Assembly: GCA_022766945.1 (NCBI GenBank)
Contig: JALEOU010000007.1
Span: forward strand, 1 to 55,275
From: Fusicatenibacter sp.
GTDB taxonomy: Bacteria > Bacillota > Clostridia > Lachnospirales > Lachnospiraceae
DNA length: 55,275 bases
Direction: 5' to 3'
Part shown: piece after piece, positions 42,181 to 51,905 of the stretch
How positions within the stretch are numbered: the first letter of the stretch is position 1
Layout of the letters: each line of letters begins with the position of its first letter
The notes under the pieces: model-generated
What the model saw: only the letters and a program-made list of their open reading frames with translations
Databases searched by the model: none
What the model was told of the DNA's origin: nothing
Program-made: the position numbers and the translations under genes

Positions 42181-42224
42181 AGTGCAAAATCAGCCTACTT
42201 CGAAAAACAGTTGATTTTGCACTC
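42180..42224 (-). terminator. Terminator of the GH3-esterase-GH2 operon
   Basis: GAGTGCAAAATCA (42180..42192) pairs perfectly with 42212..42224 around a 19-nt loop; on the - strand CGTTTTTTGAC follows. The 431-nt interval 41864..42294 thus contains this terminator, the direct repeats and the aguA promoter, and no gene. Confidence 0.85.
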
Positions 42225-42294
42225 TCTCATTTAAAGATCTCAAAACAGTTTTTTCTTATATTTATAACGCCAAAGGCAGAATTCCTCTTTCTGC

Positions 42295-45200
42295 CTATTT
42301 CGAGCAGAAACGGAATCGGTGAAAATCAAAATTGCTTCCAGGCAAAAACACAAACGAGACGTCCCATGTTCCGGTAATGTTCTCGATCTCAAACATCTGC
42401 TCTGACGCTTCCTCCGTATGAAGAAATTCCAGCATCTGTCGTTCCTCCGCTCCATTTCCGGTAAGGCGCAGCTGAATCGTGTTTTTCTCATTGGGCGTGT
42501 ATCCGCACAGAATCAGCTTCGCTGCACCTTTTTCTCCAAATTCCATCTGATGGAACTCGATGGTTACGTTATTTCCGATTCCGCTGATTTTCTGCTCTCC
42601 CGCGGTAAAGGTATCTCCATAAATCTGATCACATTCTGCTGCGGTAAGCTCCATGTATGCCCGGTTTCTTCTCGTGAAGGAAAAGCCCTTGATATGAATC
42701 TTTTTCCTGAGAACAAAGCACAGGCTGGTGATTCCGGTAAGCCTTTTCTTCAAATGGAAGGTTTCTTCCTGATAAACATTCCAGATGGATGGCTTCTGAT
42801 AAATGACATCGCCTACAAGCTCTGATCCTTCCTCTTCGGGCATTCCCTCGTAGATCAGAATCTCACACGGGTCATCATCAAGTGCGAATACCGGTATCGT
42901 AATCTCATCGGAACCGTAAGCTCCAAAATTGATTCCATGGAATCCCACCTGACTTTCACCGTCACGGGCCGTGGCCACTCCATGCTCATTTCCGTTCCCG
43001 ATCGCTCCCTGGCTGTAATCGTAGAGTCCCGCACTGATAAATTCATACGGATTCAGATAGGCTTCCCCCATACCGGTTACATTGAATTCGAGAACAGAAA
43101 TCACACGGATCCCGGATGTTCCCGACTTCGACATACAGCGAAGCCGGAACTGTCCGTCGCTTTTGGCGGTGATCACCGCTTTTTCCCCTTCTGCTTTCAC
43201 CTCTGCAAGAGTAGAGGGAATTCCTGCATCATTCACAATACTCCAGATCAGCTCCCGATCGTTTGCATCGGCAGGGCAGATCCTTGCATGAACGACTGTC
43301 TGCTGATTCTCCTCATGAAGATGCATGCCGTTCTCACTGGTAAGATAAATGGTGCGCACCGGAATTTCATCTGCTGCTTCCTCCGAATCACTGCCTTTAC
43401 AATTTCCCATAACGGCCTGATATGCCATCGGGCTGCTGCCCTCTATGATCTTTGCCTCCAGTACCGGAATGACAAGATATGCCTCCTCCATGCCTTTCGA
43501 ACGCACAGTCACCTTCAGGGCTCCCTCTTTGGTACCCGCAGCGGCCACAAGCAGCAGCTTTCCGGCAAAAAGTCTTCTCGTACAGCCTTTGTATTCCCCG
43601 GTATCTGTGCTGTCACCATTGTCAAGGCCAACCAGTCGGCCCTCTCCGGAAACCTCCACCTGCACCCGATTCACTGCATTTTCTACCGGATGTCCGTCTT
43701 CATCTTCCATTTGGATGGTGATAAAGGCGAGATCCTGTCCGTCTCCCTTCAATGTATCCACATCCGATGTCAGGCGGATCTTCGCTGCCTCTCCAAAAGA
43801 AGCTCTCACTTCGGAAGCGATTTCGTGACCCGCTTCATCGTAAGCTTTTGCCTCCAGTTTTCCTCTCGTGTAGGGCAGCTGCCAGTGACCGAGCAGCTGC
43901 TCACCATGCTCATGATCTATGTGGAACACGCCCTCACTTCTGCCATTCAAAAACAGTTCCACATACGGCGCGTTGGAGCAGACTCTTACATCAATCAGCT
44001 GGTTTTCGTTAAAATCCCAGTATGGAAAGATGTGAACCATAGGTGCTGTGTGATAATCTGTCCATTCTGCCTGGTAAATATAGAAAGAATCTTTCGGAAA
44101 ACCAGCCGTATCCACCTGCCCGAAATAAGAATTTCTCGTATGATACGGTGTAGGCTCGCCAATGTAATCAAATCCTGTCCACAAAAACTGTCCACAGGAA
44201 TAAGCATGGTCACGTTCCGCCCGAATACACGCTTCACTGGAGGCAGCTCCCCAGCTGGTCGTCGAATTTCCAAGGGAAGAACACTGCTCATCTTCATCAG
44301 CCAATACCGACTGCTGATACGGAAAGTGATAGATTCCCCGGCTCTGAACGGTGGAAGAGGTCTCACTTCCATAAATAATCCAGTCCGGATGTTCCCTGTG
44401 ATGCTCATCGTAATACTTTTCCGCATAATTGTATCCGGCCAGTTTTACCAGATCCGCACATTTCCTGGCATTTTCCCACGGCATGTAATTGGAGCCGATT
44501 GTAATCGGAGCATTTTCTTTGGGATCATGGATTCTTACCTCCTGCATAAGCATCCTGGTCAGTTCCTGCCCTCTCTCATCTGCATGAGTATCGTAGATCT
44601 CATTGCCAATGCTCCACATAATCAGGCTCGGATGATTCCGGTCCCGGCGAATCCAGCTCCTTACATCTTTTTTGTACCACTGCGGGAAAAACCGCGCATA
44701 ATCGTAAGGTGTCTTGGAGCGTTCCCACATATCAAAAGCCTCGGATATTGCCAGAATTCCCATACGATCCGCCAGTTCCATCACATCTGCTGCGGGCATA
44801 TTGTGTGTCAGCCGAATTGCGTTGACACCCATGCTCTTTAAAATGCGGAATTTTCTCTCCATCGCCCTAGTGTGGTAAGCAGCCCCCAGACATCCCAGAT
44901 CGTGATGCTCGCAGACACCATTTAGTTTCAGCTTTCTGCCGTTCAAAAGGAATCCCTGTTCCGGTGAGAAGTGAATTGTCCGGAATCCAATGGTCTGGCA
45001 CTCCCTCTGAAGCACTCGCTCTCCATCCATCAGCGTCGCGCAAAACTGATAACAGTGAGGGTCCTCCACATCCCAGCGGCACAGATCGGAAAGCTCTGCC
45101 TCATAGCAAACAGTCTGTATCTCCTCCCTGGGACTGACCGGAATTCTTGCCAGCGCCTGGTCTCCAATCCTTGTACCGTCCCTGGGATCAATCAGTTCAT

Positions 45201-45771
45201 ACACCAGGACAAGCGGATGTCTTGCCATCACTTCTGTCCCGACATGCAATCTCCAGACTTCCCTGTTTTGTTCTGTGATCTTGATATAAATGCCATCAGA
45301 AACCAGATGATCCTGGTGAAGCACTTTCAGCCACACATTCCGGTAAATCCCTGCACCGGAATACCAGCGGCTGTTGGGCGCCTGAAAGTCCACCCGCACC
45401 AGAATCACGTTGTCTCCTTCCCTCAGATATTCGGTCAGGTCCACTTCAAACGCGGAATACCCGTATTTCCACTCACCTGCCTTTTGTCCGTTGACATAGA
45501 TTTTCGAGTCCATATAGATGCCGTCAAACCGAAGCAGCACCTTTTGCTGTTCCTGTCCGTGAAATTCCAGATGTCTGCGGTAATAGCCGGTACCATCCTC
45601 ATAAAGAGCCTTTCCCTGATAGATCAACCAGTCATGAGGAAGGCCCACGGGAGCAAAGTCCTCCTCTTTTAGCTGTTCCATCGGTGTATGCAGCGGCTGC
45701 CTGGTAAATTCCCATCCGTCATTGAACAGATGAGTTCCCCATACCTCACAGCAATTTCTGCTATTTTCCAT
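42295..45771 (-). CDS. Large GH2 beta-glycosidase with C-terminal carbohydrate-binding-like domains
   Basis: 1158 residues from the ATG at 45771 (GGAG 9 nt upstream); an ATG at 45786 is possible. Order: sugar-binding jelly roll (about 1-180), immunoglobulin-like domain, TIM barrel with acid/base Glu391 in WSIGNEIYDTH and nucleophile Glu470 in IIYGSETSS, Big-like domains with a DUF4982-type segment (VELFLNGRSEG), then two C-terminal beta-sandwich regions resembling CBM6-type folds (from about residue 920). No signal peptide, so cytoplasmic. Family activities include beta-galactosidase, beta-glucuronidase and others; within a xylan locus it may clip a side-chain sugar from imported oligosaccharides. 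It overlaps the esterase gene by 11 nt, so translation is coupled. Confidence 0.88.
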   Translation of the reverse strand: MENSRNCCEVWGTHLFNDGWEFTRQPLHTPMEQLKEEDFAPVGLPHDWLIYQGKALYEDGTGYYRRHLEFHGQEQQKVLLRFDGIYMDSKIYVNGQKAGEWKYGYSAFEVDLTEYLREGDNVILVRVDFQAPNSRWYSGAGIYRNVWLKVLHQDHLVSDGIYIKITEQNREVWRLHVGTEVMARHPLVLVYELIDPRDGTRIGDQALARIPVSPREEIQTVCYEAELSDLCRWDVEDPHCYQFCATLMDGERVLQRECQTIGFRTIHFSPEQGFLLNGRKLKLNGVCEHHDLGCLGAAYHTRAMERKFRILKSMGVNAIRLTHNMPAADVMELADRMGILAISEAFDMWERSKTPYDYARFFPQWYKKDVRSWIRRDRNHPSLIMWSIGNEIYDTHADERGQELTRMLMQEVRIHDPKENAPITIGSNYMPWENARKCADLVKLAGYNYAEKYYDEHHREHPDWIIYGSETSSTVQSRGIYHFPYQQSVLADEDEQCSSLGNSTTSWGAASSEACIRAERDHAYSCGQFLWTGFDYIGEPTPYHTRNSYFGQVDTAGFPKDSFYIYQAEWTDYHTAPMVHIFPYWDFNENQLIDVRVCSNAPYVELFLNGRSEGVFHIDHEHGEQLLGHWQLPYTRGKLEAKAYDEAGHEIASEVRASFGEAAKIRLTSDVDTLKGDGQDLAFITIQMEDEDGHPVENAVNRVQVEVSGEGRLVGLDNGDSTDTGEYKGCTRRLFAGKLLLVAAAGTKEGALKVTVRSKGMEEAYLVIPVLEAKIIEGSSPMAYQAVMGNCKGSDSEEAADEIPVRTIYLTSENGMHLHEENQQTVVHARICPADANDRELIWSIVNDAGIPSTLAEVKAEGEKAVITAKSDGQFRLRCMSKSGTSGIRVISVLEFNVTGMGEAYLNPYEFISAGLYDYSQGAIGNGNEHGVATARDGESQVGFHGINFGAYGSDEITIPVFALDDDPCEILIYEGMPEEEGSELVGDVIYQKPSIWNVYQEETFHLKKRLTGITSLCFVLRKKIHIKGFSFTRRNRAYMELTAAECDQIYGDTFTAGEQKISGIGNNVTIEFHQMEFGEKGAAKLILCGYTPNEKNTIQLRLTGNGAEERQMLEFLHTEEASEQMFEIENITGTWDVSFVFLPGSNFDFHRFRFCSK

Positions 45772-47659
45772 CCTGATTCTCTCCATTCTTCTTAAAATCT
45801 GAAAGTTCTATGCAAAACGGGGATGCAAGCAGAAAAGCATGATTGCACAACAGTCCCCCCTTTGGTGCATTCTTCCAGGCATAGCGAAGGTAAGCAGGCA
45901 TGCTCACTTTTGTTGTGGCAACAAGTACATTGCTTCCTTCTATGATCGCTCCGGCAGGGACATAGATACCGTCACTTCCCGCTATCTCAAATTCTTTCGG
46001 ACATCCGCCATCGACGGTTGTCAGCCCCTTTCCGTCATAAGTCTCAAACTCCAGGAGGATTCCTTCCTCCTTCCATGACCAGCCACGTAAGTTCGGACCT
46101 CGCCAGATCAGATCTTCCCCATAGATCATTCCCTCGGCTGCAAGCTCCAAACGGTGGGCAATTTCCTTCTTATTCAGCGGATGCAGATCATTTTCCTCGC
46201 CAAGATCAAGATTGACCGTCACTGCCACATCCGGCAGCTGCTCTGCTTTTCGCTCGGCCTCCCTGATTTTCGGCCAGGATTCATCCCCTTTTGGCAGGTC
46301 AATCGAAAAATCGGGAAGCTGTGCGATGAGAAAAGGAAGGCGTTCCTGCTGCCATTTTTCTCTCCAGAACCGGATCATTCTTTTCAGAAGCTCTTCGTAG
46401 GTGTCCGGGCGCTTGTCATTGGATTCCCCCTGATACCAGAGCACACCCCGAATCGTATAGGGATGACAGGGGGCGAGCATACCATTGTAAAGCCCGGTTG
46501 GCTGCCAGGTAATAAAGTCCTGTTCCGGTGCTTCTTTCATACTGCATCCAATACAGTATTCCCATGCACCCTCCAGATCAATTCTGCCGTGCGGATTGAA
46601 GATCTCATATTTCTTTCCCGGTGTCACTCTTCCCTGCCCACGGCGCACAACCAGACGAATGCAGATTTCATTTACTCCTTCTTTCAGGCATCCCCCCGGA
46701 ATCTGATATTTTCTCGGCGGATACTGATATCCTGTTTCTCCTGCCAGCTGTCCGTTCACATAGGTAGTATCTGCATCGGTCATCGTTCCAAGCCAGAGGC
46801 TGGCCATCTCTCCCGCCATTGCCGCAGGCACCAGAAAACGGCGCCGCAGATAGATGCAGCCTGAAAATCCTTCCAGCCCCTGATCCCTTAGAAAACCAGG
46901 CAAAAAAATCGGCTTCCAGGACTGTTTCGCATCTGTCCATCCAAGATCTCTTTGGTTCAGTTCCCTCTGCCATGCTGCTTCCGCTCTGGCATCACTCTCC
47001 AGCTTTTGCTGCACAAAGGAATCGTTCTTATATTTTCCCAGCAGCTCCATCAGATCCGGAAAATCCTTCAGCGCCTCTTCTCCCATCCATGCCTCGATGG
47101 GAGAACCACCAAGACTTACATTAATCACGCCTACCGGTACCTTCCGTCTCTTTTCTAACATACGTGCGAAGAAATAGGAAACTGCGGAAAACGCTCCGAT
47201 CTGATCCGGTTCAAACGGTATCCAGCCAGCTTCTGCATGATCATGGACGGACCCCTGAAAACAATAACGCTCCTTTACTTTATACAGACGGAGCCTTCTG
47301 TCACCTGCCCTTTGAAACTCTTCAGGATATCGATCTTTAACCCGGTTCATGGGAAGTTCCATGTTTGACTGTCCGGAACAGAGAAACACCTCGCCGATCC
47401 AGACATCACGAACCTGAAGCTTTTCCCCGCTTTCTGCTGTCACAGTCAGAATTTCCGGCCCTCCCGGAACCAGATGGGAAGCAAACACCTCAAAAGATCC
47501 GTCCTCCTTCGCAGTACAGAAAAAAGATTTTCCCTGAATATCCACAGTCACCCGTTGCCCGGGCACTGCTTTTCCCCAGATTCTGGTCCGATCTCCCTGC
47601 AAAAGAACACATCCATCTCCCAAAAGGCTGGGCAGCTGCAGTTTTTCGCTTTTTGTCAT
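45761..47659 (-). CDS. SASA-family carbohydrate O-acetylesterase
   Basis: 632 residues from the ATG at 47659 (AAGGAAG upstream; the longer open frame crosses a palindrome). The nucleophile serine is in VFLCSGQSNMELPMNRV near residue 90, and the late Asp/His region is DLHPLNKKEIAHRLEL. A beta-sandwich insert (residues about 260-370, with LRRRFLVPA and YVNGQLAGETGYQYPPRKY) is typical of the larger sialate O-acetylesterase relatives. No signal peptide. In a xylan locus the likely role is removal of acetyl groups from imported xylo-oligosaccharides. Second gene of the GH3-esterase-GH2 operon. Confidence 0.88.
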   Translation of the reverse strand: MTKSEKLQLPSLLGDGCVLLQGDRTRIWGKAVPGQRVTVDIQGKSFFCTAKEDGSFEVFASHLVPGGPEILTVTAESGEKLQVRDVWIGEVFLCSGQSNMELPMNRVKDRYPEEFQRAGDRRLRLYKVKERYCFQGSVHDHAEAGWIPFEPDQIGAFSAVSYFFARMLEKRRKVPVGVINVSLGGSPIEAWMGEEALKDFPDLMELLGKYKNDSFVQQKLESDARAEAAWQRELNQRDLGWTDAKQSWKPIFLPGFLRDQGLEGFSGCIYLRRRFLVPAAMAGEMASLWLGTMTDADTTYVNGQLAGETGYQYPPRKYQIPGGCLKEGVNEICIRLVVRRGQGRVTPGKKYEIFNPHGRIDLEGAWEYCIGCSMKEAPEQDFITWQPTGLYNGMLAPCHPYTIRGVLWYQGESNDKRPDTYEELLKRMIRFWREKWQQERLPFLIAQLPDFSIDLPKGDESWPKIREAERKAEQLPDVAVTVNLDLGEENDLHPLNKKEIAHRLELAAEGMIYGEDLIWRGPNLRGWSWKEEGILLEFETYDGKGLTTVDGGCPKEFEIAGSDGIYVPAGAIIEGSNVLVATTKVSMPAYLRYAWKNAPKGGLLCNHAFLLASPFCIELSDFKKNGENQDGK

Positions 47660-47696
47660 GATTTCTTCCTTTCCCCGCTTCTTTCTCCCCGTTATA

Positions 47697-47730
47697 ATGT
47701 GTGGGGTCAAAAATAATTGACCCCACACAT
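47697..47730 (-). other. Perfect 14-bp palindrome between GH3 and esterase genes
   Basis: ATGTGTGGGGTCAA (47697..47710) and its exact complement (47717..47730) flank a 6-nt loop. On the - strand ATTATAACGG follows rather than a U-run, so it is a poor terminator. It may act as an RNA-processing or stabilising loop, or as a protein site. Confidence 0.5.
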
Positions 47731-47775
47731 CTTTCTACGTTTTTCTTTCTGTTTCTTTTGCGGAAATTTCCCCCA

Positions 47776-49935
47776 TCAGATACAGCACTTTTCCACGATC
47801 ACCGTTTCCGGAACAGTTACTGTCAGCATTTCGGGTGTCCGGCCAGTCAGCTCACTGCTCCGATGATCCGGCTGCTGTGTTCCGACAAAGACCTGACAGG
47901 TTCCTTTCTCCAGCACCAGATCTCCATTTTCATCACGCAGCGAAAAAGAACGTTCCTCAAGCATGATTTCTACCTCTTTGGATTCCCCAGGCGCAAGCTC
48001 TGTTTTCTTCAGGCCTTTCAGCTGGGGATTGGGCGTGCCCGGACGGCATACTTTTACATATACCTGAACTGTCTCAGCGCCTCTTATGGTTCCGGTATTC
48101 GTGATCGTCGTCTTTACCCGGATTACCCCTCCGTTTTGGATCACATCCGTATCAATGGATGTTCCGCTTAATGCAAATTCCGTATAAGACAGTCCATATC
48201 CAAATGGATAAAGGGCATCCTGCTTCATATATCGATAGGTGCGGTTCTTCATGGAATAATCGGTAAATGCCGGAAGCTCTTCCGTAGTGCGGTAAAAAGT
48301 GACTGGCATCTTGCCCTCCGGCGAATAATCACCGAATATCAGCTCGGCGATCGCCCTTCCGCCTTCGGCACCCGGATACCATCCCTGGAGAATCGCCGGG
48401 ATGTGCTCATCCGCCCAGTTGACTGCCAGCGCACTTCCTGAGAGCAGTACCAGAATGACCGGCTTTTTGCTTTCATAGATTGCTTCCAGAATCTCCTGCT
48501 GAAGACCAGGCAGGGAAAGATTCGGTTTGTCACCGCTGGCATATTCATTTCCTTCGTCGCCTTCCTCTCCCTCCAGGCTGGAGTCCAGACCCATGCAGGC
48601 AATCACTACATCACTCATCTCGCAGACACCGCGCACTTCCGACAAGCGGTCATTCTCCTGCCCAAGGCCGCTCATTTTCGTCCTGCACAGGTGACAACCC
48701 TCAGAGAAAAGGACGCGGATATCCTCTCCCACATAGTCCTGAATTCCCTCAGAGATGGTGTAATACCGGGAAGCAGTTCCCTCATAATTGCCTACCAGAG
48801 CTTTGCGGTTATTGGCATTCGGTCCGATGATACCGATCGTACGGATCTTGTTTTTATCCAATGGGAGAAGATGATTTTCATTTTTCAGAAGGACGACGGA
48901 TTTTCTTGCCGCTCTCCGATTCAGCTCATCATTTGCCCTGGAATCATTTTCCGCAAAGCTGATCTGACTGTAGGGCACTTTTTCCGGATCGTCAAACAGG
49001 CCCAGTTTCATCCTGGTAGTCATCAGATTTGTCACGGCCTCATTGAGACGCTCTTCTGTCACGAGTCCTCTTTTTACTGCTTCGCTCAGATACAGAAACA
49101 GACTTCCACAGTTCAGGTCACAGCCGTTCTGCATCGCCATGGCAGCAGATTCCAGAGCCGAGTTTGTCACCCCATGGTATTCGTGAAAATCCTTGACTGC
49201 CCAGCAGTCAGAAGTCACATGTCCCTCAAAGCCCCATCCTTTTCGGAGAATATCCAAAAGCAGCGTTTTGCTGCCGCAGCATGGTTCTCCGTTAGTACGG
49301 TTATAAGCACCCATCACGGTCTCAACTTTCGCTTCCTTTACACACGCTTCAAATGCCGGAAGATACGTCTCAAACAGATCCTGTTTTGACACAACCGCAT
49401 TGAAAGAATGGCGCTCATCCTCCGGACCGGAATGCACTGCAAAATGTTTTGCACAGGCAGCAACCTTCATATAGTTTTCATCGTCCCCCTGCATTCCCTC
49501 GATAAAGCGGACACCCATACGCGATGTCAGATAAGGATCTTCACCAAATGTCTCATGGCCTCTGCCCCATCTGGGATCACGGAAGATGTTCACATTGGGA
49601 GCCCAGAATGTCAGGCCTTTATAAATATCGGTATCTCCGTATTTCTGCTGCATATTAAATTTCGCTCTTCCTTCTGTGGAAACAGCCTCTGCCACTTCCC
49701 AAAGGAGATCCTCATCAAACGTCGCCGCCATACCAATCGCCTGTGGGAACACCGTTGCGACACCTGCTCTTGCGACACCATGCAGTGCCTCATTCCACCA
49801 GTTATAAGCTTTTACCCCCAGTCTTGGTATGGCAGCCGCCCCATGCACCGTCTGGGAAACCTTTTCCTCCAGCGTCATGGAAGCAACCAGTTCCTTGGCA
49901 CGTCTACGATATTCTTTCATTTTCTCTGCTTTCAT
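47776..49935 (-). CDS. GH3 beta-glycosidase, probably xylan 1,4-beta-xylosidase
   Basis: 719 residues from the ATG at 49935, supported by AAGGG 7 nt upstream; ATGs at 49989 and 49983, just behind the promoter, are alternatives. The GH3 barrel has NWWNEALHGVARAGVATVFPQAIGMAATFD, which is typical of beta-xylosidases, KHFAVHSGPE, and the nucleophile Asp243 in GHVTSDCWAV. An alpha/beta domain (VIACMGLDSSLEGEEGDE) and a fibronectin-III-like C-terminal domain follow. No signal peptide. It should release xylose from xylo-oligosaccharides in the cytoplasm. First gene of the operon and divergent from the GH43 gene. Confidence 0.92.
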   Translation of the reverse strand: MKAEKMKEYRRRAKELVASMTLEEKVSQTVHGAAAIPRLGVKAYNWWNEALHGVARAGVATVFPQAIGMAATFDEDLLWEVAEAVSTEGRAKFNMQQKYGDTDIYKGLTFWAPNVNIFRDPRWGRGHETFGEDPYLTSRMGVRFIEGMQGDDENYMKVAACAKHFAVHSGPEDERHSFNAVVSKQDLFETYLPAFEACVKEAKVETVMGAYNRTNGEPCCGSKTLLLDILRKGWGFEGHVTSDCWAVKDFHEYHGVTNSALESAAMAMQNGCDLNCGSLFLYLSEAVKRGLVTEERLNEAVTNLMTTRMKLGLFDDPEKVPYSQISFAENDSRANDELNRRAARKSVVLLKNENHLLPLDKNKIRTIGIIGPNANNRKALVGNYEGTASRYYTISEGIQDYVGEDIRVLFSEGCHLCRTKMSGLGQENDRLSEVRGVCEMSDVVIACMGLDSSLEGEEGDEGNEYASGDKPNLSLPGLQQEILEAIYESKKPVILVLLSGSALAVNWADEHIPAILQGWYPGAEGGRAIAELIFGDYSPEGKMPVTFYRTTEELPAFTDYSMKNRTYRYMKQDALYPFGYGLSYTEFALSGTSIDTDVIQNGGVIRVKTTITNTGTIRGAETVQVYVKVCRPGTPNPQLKGLKKTELAPGESKEVEIMLEERSFSLRDENGDLVLEKGTCQVFVGTQQPDHRSSELTGRTPEMLTVTVPETVIVEKCCI

Positions 49936-50010
49936 GCACTTACCCTTCTCTTTCTCTTCATTTCCGGAAAACAAGCGGTTCATCGTCATTTTCACCTGAT
50001 TTTCCAATTA

Positions 50011-50039
50011 TTTATAGCCCATCATAGCATTTTGCACAA
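50011..50039 (-). promoter_or_regulatory. Probable promoter for the GH3-esterase-GH2 operon
   Basis: On the - strand TTGTGC (50039..50034), 17-nt spacer, TATAAA (50016..50011). Transcription from here would start near 50004, which rules out a TTG start at 50007. Confidence 0.55.
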
Positions 50040-50159
50040 TAGGTTGCATTCCGAATCTTGCCCTGTTCTGCGCATATGTTGCTAAATTTACAGAAACAAA
50101 AAGCAATAATCGCTCAATAGTTTCGCAAAGATTCAAATGCATTTTCGTCCATGGCCTGC

Positions 50160-50165
50160 TATACT
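50160..50165 (+). promoter_or_regulatory. Possible -10 box for the GH43 gene
   Basis: TATACT stands 31 nt before the GH43 start codon. No good -35 box is found at 16-18 nt, which would fit an activator-dependent promoter in this divergent region. Confidence 0.3.
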
Positions 50166-50196
50166 GGCGTTTAGTTGACATAGAAAGGAGTTTTTC

Positions 50197-51783
50197 ATGA
50201 ATACTTATCAGAATCCCATCTTCAGCGGTTTTTACCCGGATCCTTCCATCTGCAGAGTCGGAGAAGATTACTATATGGTTACCTCCTCCTTTGTATATTT
50301 TCCGGGTCTTCCCATTTTCCACAGCCGCGATCTGGTTCACTGGGAACAGATCGGCCACGGAATCTCCTCACCGGATCAGCTGGATTATAAAAACTGTGAA
50401 ACCTCTCTGGGACTTTGGGCCCCTACCATCCGATATCACGAAGGCACTTTCTACATCATTAATACCTTTGTCTCGGAAGGCCGCGAAGCCAGACGTGATA
50501 ATTATATCATCACTGCCAAAAATCCTGCCGGTCCATGGAGCAAGGCCTGCTTTATCGAAGGCGCGGACGGCATTGATTCCAGTTTATTCTTTGACCGTGA
50601 CGGCCGCATGTGGTATACCGGAAACTTCATCAGCGAGGAAGCACTTTACGAAGGCCATCATGGCATTTATCTGTGCGAGCTGAATCCGGATACCTTCCAG
50701 TTCAAAGGCAAACGCACCATTATCTGGGACGGTAAAAAGTCCGCCGGAAAGTGGATTGAGGCGCCTCATCTTTATTATGAAAACGGCTATTATTACCTCG
50801 TAGTTGCAGAAGGCGGTACCTTTACCAACCACAGTGTAATGATGGCACGCTGCAAAACCATCGATGGTGATTACGAGGTCTGCCCGCGCAATCCGGTTGT
50901 CACGCATCGTCATCTGTCTCTTATGAGCCCGATCTCAGTCGTAGGTCACGGAGATCTTGTCCAGACTCAGACCGGAGAATGGTGGATGGTGCTGCTCGGT
51001 GTCAGACCTTATGACGGTTATGGCGCTCCGCACTTCAACCTTGGCAGGGAAACGTTTTTGATTCCGGTGCGCTGGGAATCCGACGGCTGGATCCGCGTAA
51101 ACAATGACAACGGTATGGTCAATCCCAAAGAGCAAAAACCCAATCTGCCCGCCTACCTGCCAAAACCCTGCTTCTTCACAGACAATTTCGAGTGCAGCAC
51201 ACTCCATCTGCGCTGGAACACCATACATCCTTTTACAAAGCCCTGTTATTCACTGACGGAACGCCCCGGTTTCCTGCGCATCCATCTGATTCCGGAAGTA
51301 CTTCACGAAATCTGCACGCCCGCTTTTATCGGAAGAAGACAGCAGCATACCAGTTTCCGCATGCAGACGGCTATGGAATTTGCGCCTGCATCGCCGGCAG
51401 AGGAAGCCGGCCTGGCCCTGGTTCAGGACGACCGGTATCACTATACATTCACTCTCACGCAAAGAGATGGCGAAAACTGTCTCCTGGTAACTGAAGTGCG
51501 AAATCATGTCCGCACCTGTTTACAGATAGTGCCCGTTCGGCAAAACGGACGGATCTATCTGACTGTGGCCGCTTCCGATACCGGATACCATTTTTACTAC
51601 GGCTTTGATGATCAGCAATTTCTTCCGGTATATGAAAATGCGGATCCGACCCTGTTAAGCTCTCTTGTCAATGAAGGTTTTACAGGTGCTTACCTTGGCA
51701 TGTATGTCTCATCCAATCACATCGACAGCAGTAATTATGCTGATTTTGACTGGGTTGTATATGAGACAGATGCAAGATGGTAA
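50197..51783 (+). CDS. xynB: GH43 beta-xylosidase / arabinofuranosidase
   Basis: 528 residues. Five-bladed propeller with all three catalytic residues: Asp15 in YPDPS, Asp127 in GIDSSLFFD and Glu188 in WIEAPHLYY. The C-terminal beta-sandwich begins near residue 330 (FECSTLHLRWNTIHP), as in the intracellular XynB3-type enzymes. No signal peptide, so it acts on imported xylo-oligosaccharides, releasing xylose and perhaps arabinose. AAAGGAG precedes the ATG. Divergent from the GH3 operon and convergent with the AraC gene; it is the only + strand gene of the locus. Confidence 0.95.
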   Translation: MNTYQNPIFSGFYPDPSICRVGEDYYMVTSSFVYFPGLPIFHSRDLVHWEQIGHGISSPDQLDYKNCETSLGLWAPTIRYHEGTFYIINTFVSEGREARRDNYIITAKNPAGPWSKACFIEGADGIDSSLFFDRDGRMWYTGNFISEEALYEGHHGIYLCELNPDTFQFKGKRTIIWDGKKSAGKWIEAPHLYYENGYYYLVVAEGGTFTNHSVMMARCKTIDGDYEVCPRNPVVTHRHLSLMSPISVVGHGDLVQTQTGEWWMVLLGVRPYDGYGAPHFNLGRETFLIPVRWESDGWIRVNNDNGMVNPKEQKPNLPAYLPKPCFFTDNFECSTLHLRWNTIHPFTKPCYSLTERPGFLRIHLIPEVLHEICTPAFIGRRQQHTSFRMQTAMEFAPASPAEEAGLALVQDDRYHYTFTLTQRDGENCLLVTEVRNHVRTCLQIVPVRQNGRIYLTVAASDTGYHFYYGFDDQQFLPVYENADPTLLSSLVNEGFTGAYLGMYVSSNHIDSSNYADFDWVVYETDARW

Positions 51784-51822
51784 TCTCCTGTCAGCCGATA
51801 CAAAACCAATCTCTACACACAC

Positions 51823-51856
51823 AAAAAAACCTCACAGAATTCTGTGAGGCTTTTTT
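51823..51856. terminator. Bidirectional terminator between GH43 and the AraC gene
   Basis: The 20-nt perfect palindrome CCTCACAGAATTCTGTGAGG (51830..51849) is flanked by seven A on one side and CTTTTTTG on the other, so it serves both converging genes. Confidence 0.9.
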
Positions 51857-51905
51857 GTTTAAAGCAACATGTTCCTTGTGCTGCCAAAATCGCGACATTG
51901 CTGTA

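Noticed and set aside
42273-42296. Hairpin AGGCAGAA/TTCTGCCT at the GH2 stop codon as terminator
   Set aside because: It overlaps the stop codon and has no U-run; the terminator at 42180..42224 is much stronger.
42937-44841. 634-codon open frame on the + strand inside the GH2 gene
   Set aside because: It is fully antisense to a gene with clear catalytic motifs, has a His/Cys/Arg-rich low-information composition, and lacks domains or a convincing ribosome binding site. It results from codon use on the opposite strand.
47693-47698. TATAAT on the + strand next to the palindrome at 47697..47730
   Set aside because: No + strand gene follows; all genes here are on the - strand.
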